Source: Dactylorhiza incarnata | Taxonomy: Eukaryota > Streptophyta > Magnoliopsida > Asparagales > Orchidaceae | Reading direction: 5' to 3' | NCBI GenBank assembly: GCA_033032865.1 | Contig: JAWHQI010000266.1 | Span: 2,393,501-2,457,500, forward strand | DNA length: 64,000 nucleotides | Shown: piece by piece, positions 45,851 to 57,800 of the stretch | How the letters are laid out: each line of letters starts with the position of its first letter | How positions within the stretch are numbered: the first letter of the stretch is position 1 | Translations under genes and position numbers: made by a program | The notes under the pieces: model-generated | Database searches by the model: none | The model's input: the letters and a program-made list of their open reading frames with translations, nothing else | Told to the model about the DNA's origin: nothing

Positions 45851-48452
45851 ATGGCGCCAAAAAGTTCAAAAGATCTCCTGGAGGGCTATGAACTCGTCAG
45901 AGATGGATTCTCTCATGCCTCAGAAGAAATAAGACATGTGATCCATCTAATGGAAGCTTAAGGTTTGGAGCATATGCTGTCTGAACCTTGCTGCATTCTC
46001 AGAACTGAAGTTCTGGAATGGTTCAACCATGTCAAATTATCTCCCTCCAAAACCATCCTGAAGTCCAAGATAGGAAATGAGAAGATAAAGATTACAGCTA
46101 AAAGGTTGGAGAAGGGACTGAAATTAACTCCCTGCAGTAAAACTGAAGAGGAGGAGATATCTGAAAAGGATAAGCAGACTGCCCTAAAGTGGACAGGATA
46201 CAATGATACTAAAACCAGTTGTCTAAGGAGGAAGTTCTTCAATCAACAGGGGAAGCTGTTGTTTGATATAGTGGGCAAAGCTATCCTATGCAAGCCAGGT
46301 TCACATGATACTGTCTCACAGTTCATGTTTGAACTAATGACTAGGATAATTCTGTCCAAGAAAACCTCATGGGGAGAAGTTATTTTTCAAAGGATAAAGG
46401 AATCTCTATAAGCCCCCAATATGGGAAGAATACTATCTCTGTACCTACAGAATAGTCATTCAGAGACCTTTGCACACTCCAAGGGGTCAAATCTCCATTA
46501 TCTCAAAAGAATGGACATTAAGACTCTGGCTAGATTCTCCAGAGTGCTCCCTATGAGCCAGCCATCTGTGGCAAAGGAAAAGAAGAAAGAGTCATCCCAA
46601 TAGAAATCAGATTCATCCTCAAAGTCAGATGGGTCTGACAATGAGGATATTCATGGGTCTGACCTTAGATCTGGCAGCAACCCAATGAACCTAGATAATG
46701 AAGATGTCCCCAGGACAAGAAGAGATGAGGAGCCCCAAGGAATAGTTGAGCCCAATCCTGAGCCATCTCAGATGAATGCTGATCCAGCTGTTCCTCAAGC
46801 TGAAGATGAATTTCCCAACTCACCTATCCATGGTAAATTAGGATTTCAGTTAGGCCTCTCTTCTCTATCAATAATATAGTCTAGGTGTCTAATTCATCAA
46901 TCATTTTTCAGGTAACCTTAGACAAAATTCTCCTCCTATGGATGCCCCAAGTGAGGGGGAGCATAGCCCAGCCTATGAAGAAGGAGGTGGGTTTGCTAGT
47001 GGGGGAGATCATCAATAGGAATCAACCCCTCCAAATCTACAAGGTACACTTAATGCCCCATCTGAGGGGGAGCAGATCCCTGATAATGGAAGGGCTAATG
47101 CTCAAAGTGGAGCTGAAAAGCTGGTTGAAAAGGATCTGACCCAGGCAAAACCAGCTGCTGTTCTGGACACATCTGACCTGTTAAACTCAATACAAACCAT
47201 GATTGAGGGTCAGATGTTGTCTATGAAAGAGATTGTTGCTGAAAAGGTCCATGATGTCTCTGCTCAGATAAGGGATGAATTGTATGCAACAAGAGCTGCA
47301 TTGACTCAGGAGATCCAGGCCAGTGAGCAAAGAATGGAGTCAAGAGTGGTTGTAGTAAGAACTGAGCTGAATGCCCAGGTTAATGATGTCAAAATTGCAT
47401 CAGATCATATCCTTCTGCAGATGACAAGATGGTTTGAAATGGCCAAAAATACTGTTGCTGCCCAGCACACAGTTCTGAAGAATATTGCAGACCATCAAGG
47501 GGATTCCACAAAGGACATCACATATATACAGAATCAGGTCTACAAAAATGAAAATGTCTGGGAAAAAGCTGTTGCCAGAATGGCACAAGTGGTCAACACA
47601 TCAAGCAGCCAAGTCGAGTCCCACATTGACAAGGCAAAGGAATACATTTTAGATGACGTGGACATCACCTTTCAAACTCTCTCTCAATCCATATTGAATC
47701 AACATTCTGAAATAGAGAAGAAGATAGTGGAAAATAGCAAAGAAGGGGAGGAGAAAATTCTCAATCTACATGCTAAGCTGAAAGGAGCTCACATATAGCT
47801 GTATAACAACATGGATTCCTCCCATAAACTGATACTCTCCAATCAAGAAGAAGCCAACAAGCAAGTGGTGGAAGTGGTCAACAATGCTTCCAGTGCTATT
47901 CAAGAAAATATCTTTACCATGGTCAGAAAGGTCACTGATAATCAATGGGACTCAACCTTAAAAGTGCTGCAAGGAAGAAGAATTGATTTGAATCTTCCAG
48001 TCTTGAACCCTAACAGAGATGAAGACTTTGACTTCCAAAGTCAATCAAATCTGATTGCTGATAAGAGAGCAGCAAAGAGGCGGAGGGTAGAGGGTATTCA
48101 AACCGCTGAAGAATACATGCCACAGAAAAGAATGGAAAGATTAGAGGATCCACTCCATGAAGATGACAATCTGGAGTTGGACACAATTGTTGTCAATAAC
48201 TGGGTGAGCCATGGCAATCCAATGAAGGACTTTGACCATGTCTATTCAGCTGCTGAGTGGATCAAACACCTTGAAAGGGAATCTTTAAGGGAAAGGATTC
48301 TCAAAGAAAACATGGTAAGAAGGGAAACTCCTTTAAGGATTCCCACAAGATATCTTCCCAAGCCACTTCTGTACTTCAAAGTAAAGGAGAAGATCAAGGC
48401 TGCTGCTGAAGCTAGGAAAAGAAAGTCTACAGATGGAGAAAGCTCTTCCTAG
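45851..48452 (+). pseudogene. Extra (env-like) gene of element E, spliced
   Basis: The frame starts MAPKSSKDLLEGYELV at 45851. With the intron 46833-46911 removed, it runs to TAG 48450, interrupted by single stops at 45959, 46409, 46601, 47018 and 47796. Exon 1: an alpha/beta-looking domain (VLEWFNHVKLSPSKTILKS, KIKITAKRLEKGLKL, KLLFDIVGKAILCKPGS, APNMGRILSLYL, YLKRMDIKTLARF) and an acidic Pro-rich linker. Exon 2: PSEGE repeats, a long coiled coil (47200-47900) and a basic segment DKRAAKRRR, a possible nuclear signal. There are no membrane helices, so this is not a typical envelope. The domain resembles the antisense gene of F. Confidence 0.8.
46833..46911 (+). other. Intron in the extra gene of element E (79 nt)
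   Basis: Exon 1 ends CCTATCCATG. The intron starts GTAAATTAGG and ends TCATTTTTCAG, with a branch-like CTAAT about 23 bases before the end. The exons join as CAT-GGT-AAC. Without splicing the upstream frame stops at 46877. With splicing it continues in the frame used by all downstream coding sequence. Length and base composition suit a plant intron. Confidence 0.75.
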
Positions 48453-49006
48453 GGTCCATCTTAGAAGAACCAGCCTTGAATTTTTTTTTTTGGATTGAAT
48501 GTACAACTATAAGTTGAATTTTTTTTAATGTCTGCACTGAACATTTAAAGTGAAATGATATTTCATATTCTGATCATAATATTATGTTTGTTACTATTGA
48601 TATATATACTCTGTATTTATTATCTTTAGTATTCTATAGCTTAAATGGGATGTTCAAATTGAAATGGATCAGCTATTACAGAAAATAGCTCTCCAATTGA
48701 GGGGGAGTAAATTCCCTGCTCAGGTTGAGGGGAAGTTGGCAAATGCTAAGAGTGTATAGGTTAGCCTATAGGTTGATCCAAAGGGTCTTTATATGTTGTC
48801 CCTCTATCCATAGCAGGTTAAGGTTGAAGAAACCAGAAAGGGGGAGATAGGGCCAGTACCAATGCTGGAGAAAGGGGAGAAAGGGGGAGAAAGGGCCAGT
48901 GCAAATGCCTAGGGTGTTAGGGCCTTTGCTACAGATCAAGATATGTTTTTGATGTTTATATACCTTAGCATTGGGGATGTTCTGCCTTCTTCAAATAGGG
49001 GGAGAT
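48453..49006 (+). other. 3' noncoding region of element E with repeated polypurine tracts
   Basis: AGGGGGAG-type tracts stand near 48699, 48839, 48880 and 48998 (the last beside the LTR). Others (46955, 47008, 47068) are coded within the extra gene as SEGE or GGD. A T-rich run begins this stretch. No further gene is seen. Confidence 0.8.
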
Positions 49007-50259
49007 TGTTGGGTATATTGCCCTCAATATTACCTTGATTTGAAGAGGCATCACTCTCAATGCTAAGGACATATTGTATTTAACAAAGCTATACTTGTGT
49101 AGGATATACAGGCATAGGTGACTCAAAAGGAAGGGCCAAACATGGCCTTAGATAAGAAGAAATCATCTACAAGAAGATAAAGATCTGTCTCAGCAGAACC
49201 GCTGAGACGAAGGGTCAGAACCGCTGAGATGAGGAGCCGTCTCAGCGGATCCACTGAGAAGGAGACTGGAGCAACCGCTGAGAAGGGGACTGAAGCTGCC
49301 GCTGAGACTGGAAGCTGTCTCAGCCCAACCGCTGAGACAGACCCAAATGTGCTGATGGGATCTGCTTTTGGCGCAAACGACAATAGAAAGGGAAAAGCAA
49401 CTCCAATCTTCCCCATACTGTGTCAGGAGAATCGATATAGCCGTTGAAGCCTTCTGAAGGTATAAAAGAAGAAGCTAGGGCACAACAACCACTACTATTC
49501 CATTGAAAAACTTTTGATGCCCGCCGCAATCGATCATTCACGTTTCAGCTAGTTGAAGTTGTTCTCTGAAGCTGAAGTTAATCTTCTAAGGGAGATTAGT
49601 TAGCTCTTCATGTACAAACTCAAGAAGGGCAAGTTGATCTTCTGCTTTGCTGAAGGAGAAGATCAAGGTGATACAAATCTGAAGCTGCTGTTTTTAGATC
49701 TGAAGAAAGGATTCAGAAGACCTAAGAGTAAATCTTTTGTCTTCTGTATTTAGTTCAAACTCTATTATATCTTTGTAAGGCATTGTTGCCTGAGTGAAAG
49801 GCTGTTGAGCCTGTGTGTAAAGCTGTGTTGACAGCTTGAGTGGTAGGACTTCTTGATAGGTCTGAGGTAGGAAATCTGTGGGATTTCTTAGTGGTAGGAG
49901 TTGCATAACTCTGAGCTATAAGGCTGCTGTGCCTGAGGTGTAGGGCTGCTGAGCCTGAGTGTAGGGCTGATGTGCCTGAGGTAGGATCACTCTTGATCTG
50001 AGAAGTTTTGAGGAACTTGTGGTGTAAGCTCAAGGAGCTGAGATTGGAGTTTGTGGCCTTGTCTAACTCACTGTTAGAAAGGTCAAGGGGGAAAGAGGAC
50101 TACTCAAGACACCCTGTCTTGAGGAACCTCTATAAATCCTTGTGTGCTTTCTGTGATTGAGTTTTCTGCAGCTAGATACATTAGGATTATATAAAGAAAA
50201 TAAGTAAAACCTATTCACCCCCCTCTAGGTATTATTGACTACACCTATATAAACTATCA
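49007..50259 (+). repeat. 3' LTR of element E
   Basis: 1253 bases, the same ends as the 5' LTR. The palindrome block (about 49184-49340) is shorter by two units of about 29 bp. The frames found in it (49123-50033) repeat those of the 5' LTR and are not genes. Confidence 0.92.
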
Positions 50260-50311
50260 GCATGCATAAGCACCATAATAAGCATATAGTATAAAATTGA
50301 TATGCTTTCTC

Positions 50312-50843
50312 TTAGTTCAGCATACCAAGCTCAAATTTAAAGAAGTTAAATTTAGCTTCATCAAGGGGCTTAATGAATATATCTGCCACTTGATTGTCTA
50401 TGGGGACAAACTAAAGACAAATATATTTCTTTTCAACATGCTTCCTGATGAAATGATATCTGATTTCAATGTGCTTAGTCCTGCTATATGACACAGGGTT
50501 CTTAGCAATTGAAATTACACTGGAAGAGTCACAGTACATAGCTGTTTTTCTTATCTTGATGTTGTAAGCTTCCAACTGATGCTGAATCCATAGTAGTTGG
50601 GCACAATAACTCCCAGCTGAAATATATTCTGATTCAGATGTGGAGATTGCCACACTTGTCTGCTTCTTGCTGCTCCAAGAAATCAACATCTTTCCTAAAA
50701 ATTGATAGGTACCTGAAGTGCTTTTCCTGTCTTCTTTGCATCATGCAAAATCAGTATCTGAAAAACCAATTAGTTCAAAATCATCACTTCTAGATACCAA
50801 AGGCCATGATTAGAAGTTCCCTTAAGGTATCTTAATATTCTCT
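50312..50843 (-). pseudogene. RNase H end of pol of element D
   Basis: On the minus strand: RILRYLKGTSNHGLWYL, DDFELIGFSDTDFA, CKEDRKSTSGTYQFLG, LISWSSKKQTSVAISTSESEY, YCDSSSVISIAKNPVS, RTKHIEIRYHFIRKHVE and VADIFIKPLDEAKFNFFKFELGMLN with a stop at 50312. This is copia RNase H of the D/E type, with a frameshift near 50795 and stops. Bases 50265-50311 are D 3' sequence joining 38195 across E. It is cut at 50843 by G. Confidence 0.85.
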
Positions 50844-51586
50844 TGTAATGTCCCGATTCGTGCTAGGCCCCTCGAACGTATGTTTGGTAAGTTGACGCTG
50901 GCTCGTGGTGCACTTGATCGAGGAAAAATGTCAGCGCGAAAAAGGTTTGACACGATGATTCATCGAGTGGACTCAACAATTCGTCGAGTGGACTCGACGA
51001 TTTGTCGAGAGGACTCGACGATTCATCGATAGGAATCGACAATTCATCAAGAGGACTCGACGTTTCGTCGAGAGGACTCGGCGATTCATTGAGTGGGACT
51101 CGACAAATTTGTTGAGTAGGGACTCGATGACCCATTGAGTGGGACTCGACGATTCCTCAAGTGGGAATCGACGATTCATCAAGAGGTCTCGACGATTCAT
51201 CGAGAGGTCTTGATGATTCATCGAGAGGTCTTGACGATTCGTTGAGACCACTCGACGAGTTCGCCGAGTATCGATCCCGTACCATTTTATTTTGACTGCA
51301 TCATTGTGTCCGGATGCGCGCCGTCCAGAAAAGGCTTATTTGGGTTATAATAGTCTATTTTATGTCTTGTAATCAAGGTGGTCCTATAGGATAGCGACAC
51401 ATGGCGGTGTTGTGAAATCCAAAGTATGAGAAGTATTTTTCCCATTAATTCTAGTCAAATCAGCCTCTATTTTCTCTCTCCTCCCTTAACCTCGAACTTC
51501 TTTCCCTCATTCCAAGAGCTGATCACTTTTCCTTCCTCTTCCCCACACCTCAAGCACTGAGACCAGCCATTTTCCTGAAGGAAATT
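50844..51586 (+). repeat. Gypsy-like LTR G, first part
   Basis: The segment begins TGTAATGTCCCG directly in D's RNase H, an LTR-like start common in Ty3/gypsy chromoviruses (Tekay/Del type, from memory). It carries a tandem array at 50955-51272. After F (51587-62662) and its AAATT duplication the sequence resumes at 62668. No coding sequence is seen. If it is one LTR it exceeds 2 kb and runs past the window. Confidence 0.5.
50955..51272 (+). repeat. Tandem array of about 20-bp units in G
   Basis: About 16 diverged copies of GACTCGACGATTCATCGAGAG occur, with variants GTGG for AGG and AATC for ACTC. Each contains TCGA-N7-TCGA dyads. The Ser-rich reading frames across it are products of the repeat. 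Confidence 0.85.
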
Positions 51587-52855
51587 TGTTGGAGCATGCG
51601 TTTCACACTCCTCCGGTTTGATAATAACAAAGTCCCGTTTGTATTTGATTCTATTTTTATTAATGGTGTGCAGGTAACATGTATGAGATGTTCACATTTC
51701 TGCTGGAGCTAAATTTGAATGTGGGAAAATTGCACTGTCGGAAAATTCCGACAGCCGCTGTCGCCCAGGCGACAGCAGAGAAGTTACAACTACTTCCCTC
51801 CACGGCAGCTCGACGAAAGTCAGTTTTGAGCTGTCGGAATTCCGACAGCGATGTCGCCCAGGAGACAGCTCGGAGGTTACAACAACTGCCCACGACACCA
51901 CCCACGATCGGCAATTTTGCACTGTCGGAAATCCGACATCGATGTCGCCCAGGCGACAGCTCGACGGTTACAGCAACTGCCCGCACGACGCCACTCCAGC
52001 GGCAGTTTAACGCTGTCGGAAAATTCCGACAGTCACTGTCGCCCAGGCGACAGCGATTTTCTATAAATTGCCTCCTTGTGTTCGTGCAAAAGTAGCTTTT
52101 GAGAATTCCAAGTCCCTTCCTGAGTACATACGAACCAGAGAGCTCCAGAACCTCTTCAACTCCCATTTGTGCAAAGAAGGATTGAAGATTGAAGACGAGA
52201 TCGGGCGCGCTTCTACATCATCGATCATCTCAAGGCTTCAACAATCCGTTCAGAGATCTGATCTTCTAGGGAGTTGTTCTTTTCATATTGTATTTTCATT
52301 CACATTCTTTTCATTTTGTATTGGTAGAGAAATCGTCGTCTTGCGTGCGGCGTCTAAGTCCTTACGCGGCTTAGGGGAAAATTGCTTCCTTGTGCGGAGC
52401 GTCCAAGTCCTTGCGTGGCTTGGTGGGAAATCGTGGACTTGTGTGCTACGTATGGATCTTGGGAAGATCTAGAGGATAGGCTTGGGCTTGGTCTTGGGAA
52501 AGACAAGCGATAGCCTTCCGATCCTTGGGAGAAGGATTGGTAAACCAAAATTGTAGAATTTTTTGTTAACATAATTGTGCCTTGATCTTAAGCATTGTTA
52601 AGATCATTTTTATTGTACTCAAATTTCATGATTAATATAATTATGTCTTTTTCTTTAATTACATATTTGGTGGCATAATCTTTATCTTAGAAATTTGTGT
52701 TTTGGTTTAATACTAAAGTTGCATTGGTTTGAAAGTATTTATAAGTAATTTTTTAGTAAAGTAAAATCTCTTTAAAAAAAAAATTACTAAGTAAAAATTA
52801 ATTTTTAGACACACCCTTATTCACCCCCCCTCTAAGGGCGTTATACGATCCAACA
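51587..52855 (+). repeat. 5' LTR of element F
   Basis: The LTR runs TGTTGGAGCATGCG to GATCCAACA, 1269 bases. U3 has four paired palindromes (51735-51775, 51831-51868, 51922-51958, 52013-52053). The last ends eight bases before TATAAA (52062-52067). CACCCCCCCTCTAAGG lies near the end (52822). The frames at 51660-52572 are LTR sequence; they recur in the 3' LTR and show no protein family. Confidence 0.93.
52062..52067 (+). promoter_or_regulatory. TATA box of the F LTR promoter
   Basis: TATAAA follows the palindrome CTGTCGCCCAGGCGACAG (52036-52053) after eight bases. The same palindrome-TATA spacing is found upstream of the antisense gene at 59976-59983. Confidence 0.65.
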
Positions 52856-52873
52856 AGTGGTATCAGAGGCAGG
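52856..52873 (+). promoter_or_regulatory. Primer binding site of element F
   Basis: AGTGGTATCAGAGGCAGG follows the LTR, a good match to the initiator tRNA-Met complement. Confidence 0.85.
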
Positions 52874-52904
52874 TTACTCCAAAACGGTTTTACCACCGGG
52901 AGTA

Positions 52905-54836
52905 ATGGCGCACAACGATCACGCGTTCGTTGAGGGGCAAGGAATTAGTAGGCCACCACTTTTTACGGGCACAAACTATAATTATTGGAAAACACGTATG
53001 CGTTATTTTCTAATTGCGCTAGATATAGAAGTCTGGAATATGGTAGAATCAAGTTACACTTCTCCAACATTTGTTGTAGGAGATGTAACCATGGATAAGC
53101 CCAAAGACAAGTGGGATGACAACGATAAATTAAAATGTAAGAACAATGCAAAAGCCATGAATGCTTTATTTTGCGCACTAGATCGCACTGAATTTAATAG
53201 AGTTTGTGCTTGTAATACTGCATTTGAAATTTGGAATTTATTAGAAATCACTCATGAAGGTACTTCGCAGGTAAAGGATTCAAAGCTATTTCAACTGGAA
53301 TCTGAATTTGAAAGGTTCAAAATGGAGGTAGATGAAGAGATTGATACGATGTACACACGATTTACAAAAATCGTGAACGACTCAAAGGTGCTAGGAAAGG
53401 TGTTCTCAAATGGAGATTTGGTAAGGAAAATCTTAAGATCACTTCCCCCGAAGATCAATCCTAAATTGACTGCAATTTCCGAGTCACATGATCTTAAGAC
53501 CTTACAATTGGAGAGCCTCACTGGGAACTTGAAAACTCATGAAGTTGAATTGAAAATTCAACAACAAGAGTATATGGAGCCAAGGAAGAAGGGATTGGCT
53601 CTAAGATCAAAGAAGGAAGAAACTAGTGATTCTGAGGAGGATGAAGAAGATGAGGAAAGTTTATTTGTTAAAAAATTTAGAAAATTTATGAAAAATCCGG
53701 AGAGAAGGAATTCGTTTAAGAAGTATTCTAAGAAGGAGACCTTTAGGAAGAAAAAAGGAAAGGAAGGCGATGAGGAGGAAGAGAGACCGCCACCAAAGTG
53801 CTATCACTGCAAGAAGTTAGGACACATTCGAAGCAAGTGTCCAAAGTACTTGAAAGAACTTAAAGAAAAGAAGCACAAAGGGTCGAAGAAGGTGTTGAAG
53901 GCGGAAACCTGGGATGATACTACTTCTGAGGATGCGAGCAGTTCCGACTCAAGTAAAGAAGAGGAGGCCAACATATGCTTAATGGGAAAGAGCGTCATAT
54001 CTGATGACGAATGCAGTGTCCAAAGCGACACTGAGGTAACTCCTCCAACCTATGATGAATTGTTTTCTGAATTTTTAAAGACTTGCAAATTTTTTGAAAA
54101 AAGCTTAAAAGACAATGATCTTCTTAAATCTGAAAATGACATTTTACTTAAAGAAAATAAAAAATTGTTAAGGGAAATTAAAACTATTGGAAAAAGAGAT
54201 ATCTCTTGCCAAGAGTGTGATCACTTTTTGGGAAGAATTAATGAACTTGAAGAATCTCTTTCCAAATCTCATTCTACAATAAAAATTCTTACTAACAAGA
54301 ATGAGATTTTAGAGAGAGATCTGAAATCTTCAATCTCCAAAGTCCATGAGGGAAAGAAATCTTTTGAACGTAGATGCGTAAATCTAGTATCCGAGAATAC
54401 ACAAATGAAAAACCAGATTCATGACTTAATACTAGCCATGAAAAAATTTGGAATGGGCCGAAGATCACTGGATATGATCTTAGGATACCAACGCCATGGA
54501 TCTGGAAGGTTTGGGCTCAGATACACATCTGGAAGCTGTCGCCCGGCGACAACCACTGTCGCCGGCGACAGTGAAAAGTCCAGAAAATTCACTTTTAAAA
54601 ATTCTAAAATTAATGAATTGTTAAATACTGCATCCTCATCCAGTAAAAGTCCAGAAAAGTAATACTCCTCTAAATACATTACATGCGCCAAATGCAATAG
54701 ATTTGGTCACACTACGGACTCTTGCTGGAAAGAAGGAAAAAGTAAAATCAAACAAATCTGGGTGCCTAAGGCTTCTACCTATACTATGGGTGGAACCACT
54801 TGGGTAACCAGATCTTTACTCACCTCTTCTTTCTAG
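52905..54836 (+). pseudogene. gag of element F
   Basis: I chose ATG 52905 (MAHNDHAFVEGQG); the frame is open upstream only through the primer site. It is open to TAA at 54660 (585 codons), and the same frame continues to TAG at 54834. Domains: UBN2-type gag (FTGTNYNYWKTRMRYFL, LFQLESEFERFKMEVDEEIDTMYTRF), acidic stretch, CCHC knuckle CYHCKKLGHIRSKC (about 53800), coiled coil (54060-54430), palindrome-coded segment (54535-54573), and, after the TAA, a second knuckle CAKCNRFGHTTDSC and IWVPKAS. Since relatives keep the second knuckle in gag, the TAA is probably a nonsense change. A regulated stop is also possible. Confidence 0.88.
54535..54573 (+). repeat. F-family palindromes inside gag
   Basis: CTGTCGCCCGGCGACA and CACTGTCGCCGGCGACAGTG lie side by side in the codons for SCRPATTTVAGDSEK. 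They match the CTGTCGCC/GGCGACAG half of the LTR unit. Confidence 0.85.
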
Positions 54837-57800
54837 GTATGTTGGCAGGCTAAGGACAAAGAAGACGTGTGGTACTTGGACTCGGGTTGTTCAAAGCACA
54901 TGACGGGCAATAAAGAAAAGTTCCTTAGCCTAGAGATGAAGAAAGGAGGAGTTGTTACATTCGGAGACAATGGAAAAGGAAAAATCATCGGCATCGGAGT
55001 TGCGAGTAACGAAAATTTTTCAATTTCAAATGTTTTATTTGTAGAAGGATTAAAGCATAATTTGATTTCTATTAGTCAATTATGTGATAAGGGTTTAAAT
55101 GTTTTATTTGAATCTTCTACAAATTTATGCAAAATTATTAATTCCAAAACAAATGAAATTATTTTTACCGCACCTAGATGTCATAATGTATATATGATTA
55201 AATTTCTTGATTTTTCAAATTCTACCTTAAAATGTTTTTTATCAAAAAATGATGAATTCGATTTATGGCATAGGCGACTTGGACATGCTAGTGCCAAGTT
55301 AATTTCAAAACTTTCAAAAGATAAATTAATTAAAGGTTTACCTTTGCTAAATGGAAATTTATCTTCTTCACTATGTGTGCCTTGCCAAAAAGGAAAATTT
55401 TCAAAATCATCTTTCAAAAGTAAAAACATTATTTCTACCACTAGGCCACTTCAATTAATACATATGGACTTATTTGGGCCAATTGGAATTTCTAGCTTAG
55501 GAGGTAGAAAATACACATTTGTTTTGATTGATCATTATTCTCGTTTTTGTTGGACTTTATTTCTAACCTCCAAATCCGAAGCATTTTCAGAATTTTCAAA
55601 ATTATGTTTGCGTATTCAAAATGAATTTGAGTTAAAAATTAAACGCATACGATCGAATCATGGAGGAGAATTTGAAAATGAAAAGTTCATTTCTTTTTGT
55701 ACGGAGTTAGGAATTAAACATGAATTTTCCGCTCCACGCACACTACAGCAAAATGGTGTAGTGGAGAGGAAAAATAGAACTCTTCAAGAGTTAGCTCGTA
55801 CAATGTTATCTGAATTCAAATTACCAAAATCTTTTTGGGCTGAAGCGGTTAGCACGGCATGTTATGTAATAAATAGAGTAATGCTTCGCCCTATTTTAAA
55901 ATTAACTCCTTATGAATTAATTTTTAATAAACAACCAAATGTTTCTTATTTCAAAGTTTTTGGTTGTAAATGTTTTATTTTGAATTCTAAAGATTCCTTA
56001 GGAAAATTTGATGAAAAATGTGATGAAGGTATTTTTATTGGCTATTCTTCAACTAGTAAAGCTTATCAGATTTTTAATAAAAGAACAAAAATAGTTGAAG
56101 AATCCATTCATGTTAGGTTTGATGAGTTTGCTTCATGTGTAGAAAAGAAAATAACAGGAAAAGAAGATGATCCCTTTCCTTCGGTGGAGAATGATGATGA
56201 AGAACTTAGAGAAAATGAAGAAGAAAAAGGAGAAGAAAGAGAAGGAGAAAGAGAAGAAGAAAGAGAAGAAGAAAGAGAAGAATATGTGCCTCCAAGTGAA
56301 TTGAGATTTTCAAAGGATCATCCAAAGGAGCTTATCATTGGAGATCCGCAAAAAGGGGTTAGTACTCATTCATCGCTACATGTTTTATTTTCAAACCTTT
56401 GTTTTGTCTCTGAAATAGAACCAAAAGATGTTTCCACCGCTTTAAATGATGAATTTTGGTTTTTAGCTATGAATGAAGAACTGAATCAATTTGAACGTAA
56501 TAAGGTTTGGAATCTTGTAGAACGACCCAAAAATCGTCCTGTAGTTGGTGTTAAGTGGATTTTTAAAAATAAAATGGATAATGAATCTAGAATTATTAGA
56601 AATAAAGCCAGATTAGTTGCAAAAGGTTATGCACAAATTGAAGGGGTAGATTTTGATGAAACTTTTGCACCCGTAGCAAGATTAGAAGCGGTTAGGATAT
56701 TTCTTGCATTTGCTTGTTTTAAAAGATTTAAATTATATCAAATGGATGTCAAAACCGTATTTTTAAACGGGTATATAAAAGAAGAGGTTTATGTAGAACA
56801 ACCCCCTGGCTTTATAAATGAGAAATATCCAAATTATGTTTATAAATTAGATAAAGCGCTTTATGGATTAAAACAAGCGCCTCGTGCTTGGTATGATCGA
56901 TTAACTCAATATTTGTTAAAGCACGATTATAAAATAGGAAGTGCTGATTCTACACTCTTCATTAAGCAAATTGATCATGATTTAGTTATTTTACAAGTTT
57001 ATGTTGATGATATTATTTTTGGAGCCACTAATGAAGAGTTGTGTAATGAAGTAGTTCAAATTATGAAAAATGAATTTGAAATGAGTATGGTTGGAGAATT
57101 TTCATATTTTCTAGGTTTTCAAATTACACAAAAACATGATGGAATTTTTATATGTCAAACCAAATATATTCATGATATGTTAAAAAGATTTGGATTTGAA
57201 AACCTTAAGCATGCAAACACTCCTATGAGTACTTCACTAAAATTAGGAAAAGATGAAAGTGGTGTTTCAATTGAACAAACCCTTTATAGAAGTATGATAG
57301 GGTCTTTATTGTATTTAACCGCATCTAGACCTGATATTATGTTTGCCGTTTGTTTATGTGCTAGATTTCAAGCTAATCCTAAAATCACATTTAAAAGCGG
57401 TGAAACGTATCTTTAGATATCTCATAGGAACATCAAAATTAGGTTTATGGTATCCTCATAATGATTCTTTTATTTTACATGGTTTTTCGGATTCCGATTA
57501 CGCGGGATGTTCTTTAGATAGGAAAAGCACTAGTGGCACTTGTCACTTTATCGGCCCTTCACTTATTTCATGGTCGAGTAGGAAACAGAATTCTGTTGCC
57601 CTCTCTACTACCGAGGCCGAATATATTGCACTAGGTAGTTGTTGTGCCCAAGCTCTTTGGATGTCACAAACATTAGAAGATTTTGGCATGCAACAAAGTA
57701 GTGTAGAATTAAAGTGTGACAATAAAAGTGCTATAGACTTAACTAACAATCCCATATTACATTCTAGATCTAAGCATATAGATGTCCGACATCATTTTAT

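Larger units (their letters stand above)
38191..50264 (+). mobile_element. Copia (Sirevirus-like) element E, full length with target duplication
   Basis: E occupies 38196-50259 (12,064 bp), flanked by GCATG at 38191-38195 and 50260-50264. Order: 5' LTR, primer site, gag, pol, palindrome block, extra gene, repeated polypurine tracts, 3' LTR. The LTRs are nearly identical apart from two extra repeat units in the 5' copy, so insertion was fairly recent. It splits element D. Confidence 0.95.
24456..50843 (-). mobile_element. Copia (Sirevirus-like) element D, split by C and E and cut by G
   Basis: On the minus strand D reads: RNase H end (50843-50312), [element E, 50259-38196], promoter-like region and extra gene (38195-36228), polypurine tract (35988-35979), 3' LTR first half (35978-35276), [element C, 35275-25835], LTR second half (25834-24456). 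The target duplications of C and E rejoin D exactly. Its 5' LTR, gag and most of pol lie beyond G, outside the window. Confidence 0.85.

Noticed and set aside
45851..48452. A true viral envelope gene in E
   Set aside because: No signal peptide, hydrophobic membrane segment or cleavage site is visible. Coiled coil and basic segments fit an intracellular protein better.
50955..51272. CRISPR-like array of short repeats
   Set aside because: There are no unique spacers of constant length, the units are head-to-tail and diverged, and the setting is a plant LTR.
51660..52572. Possible genes of 60-170 codons on both strands
   Set aside because: They are duplicated at 61464-62376 because both lie in the F LTRs. 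The repeated residues come from the palindromes.
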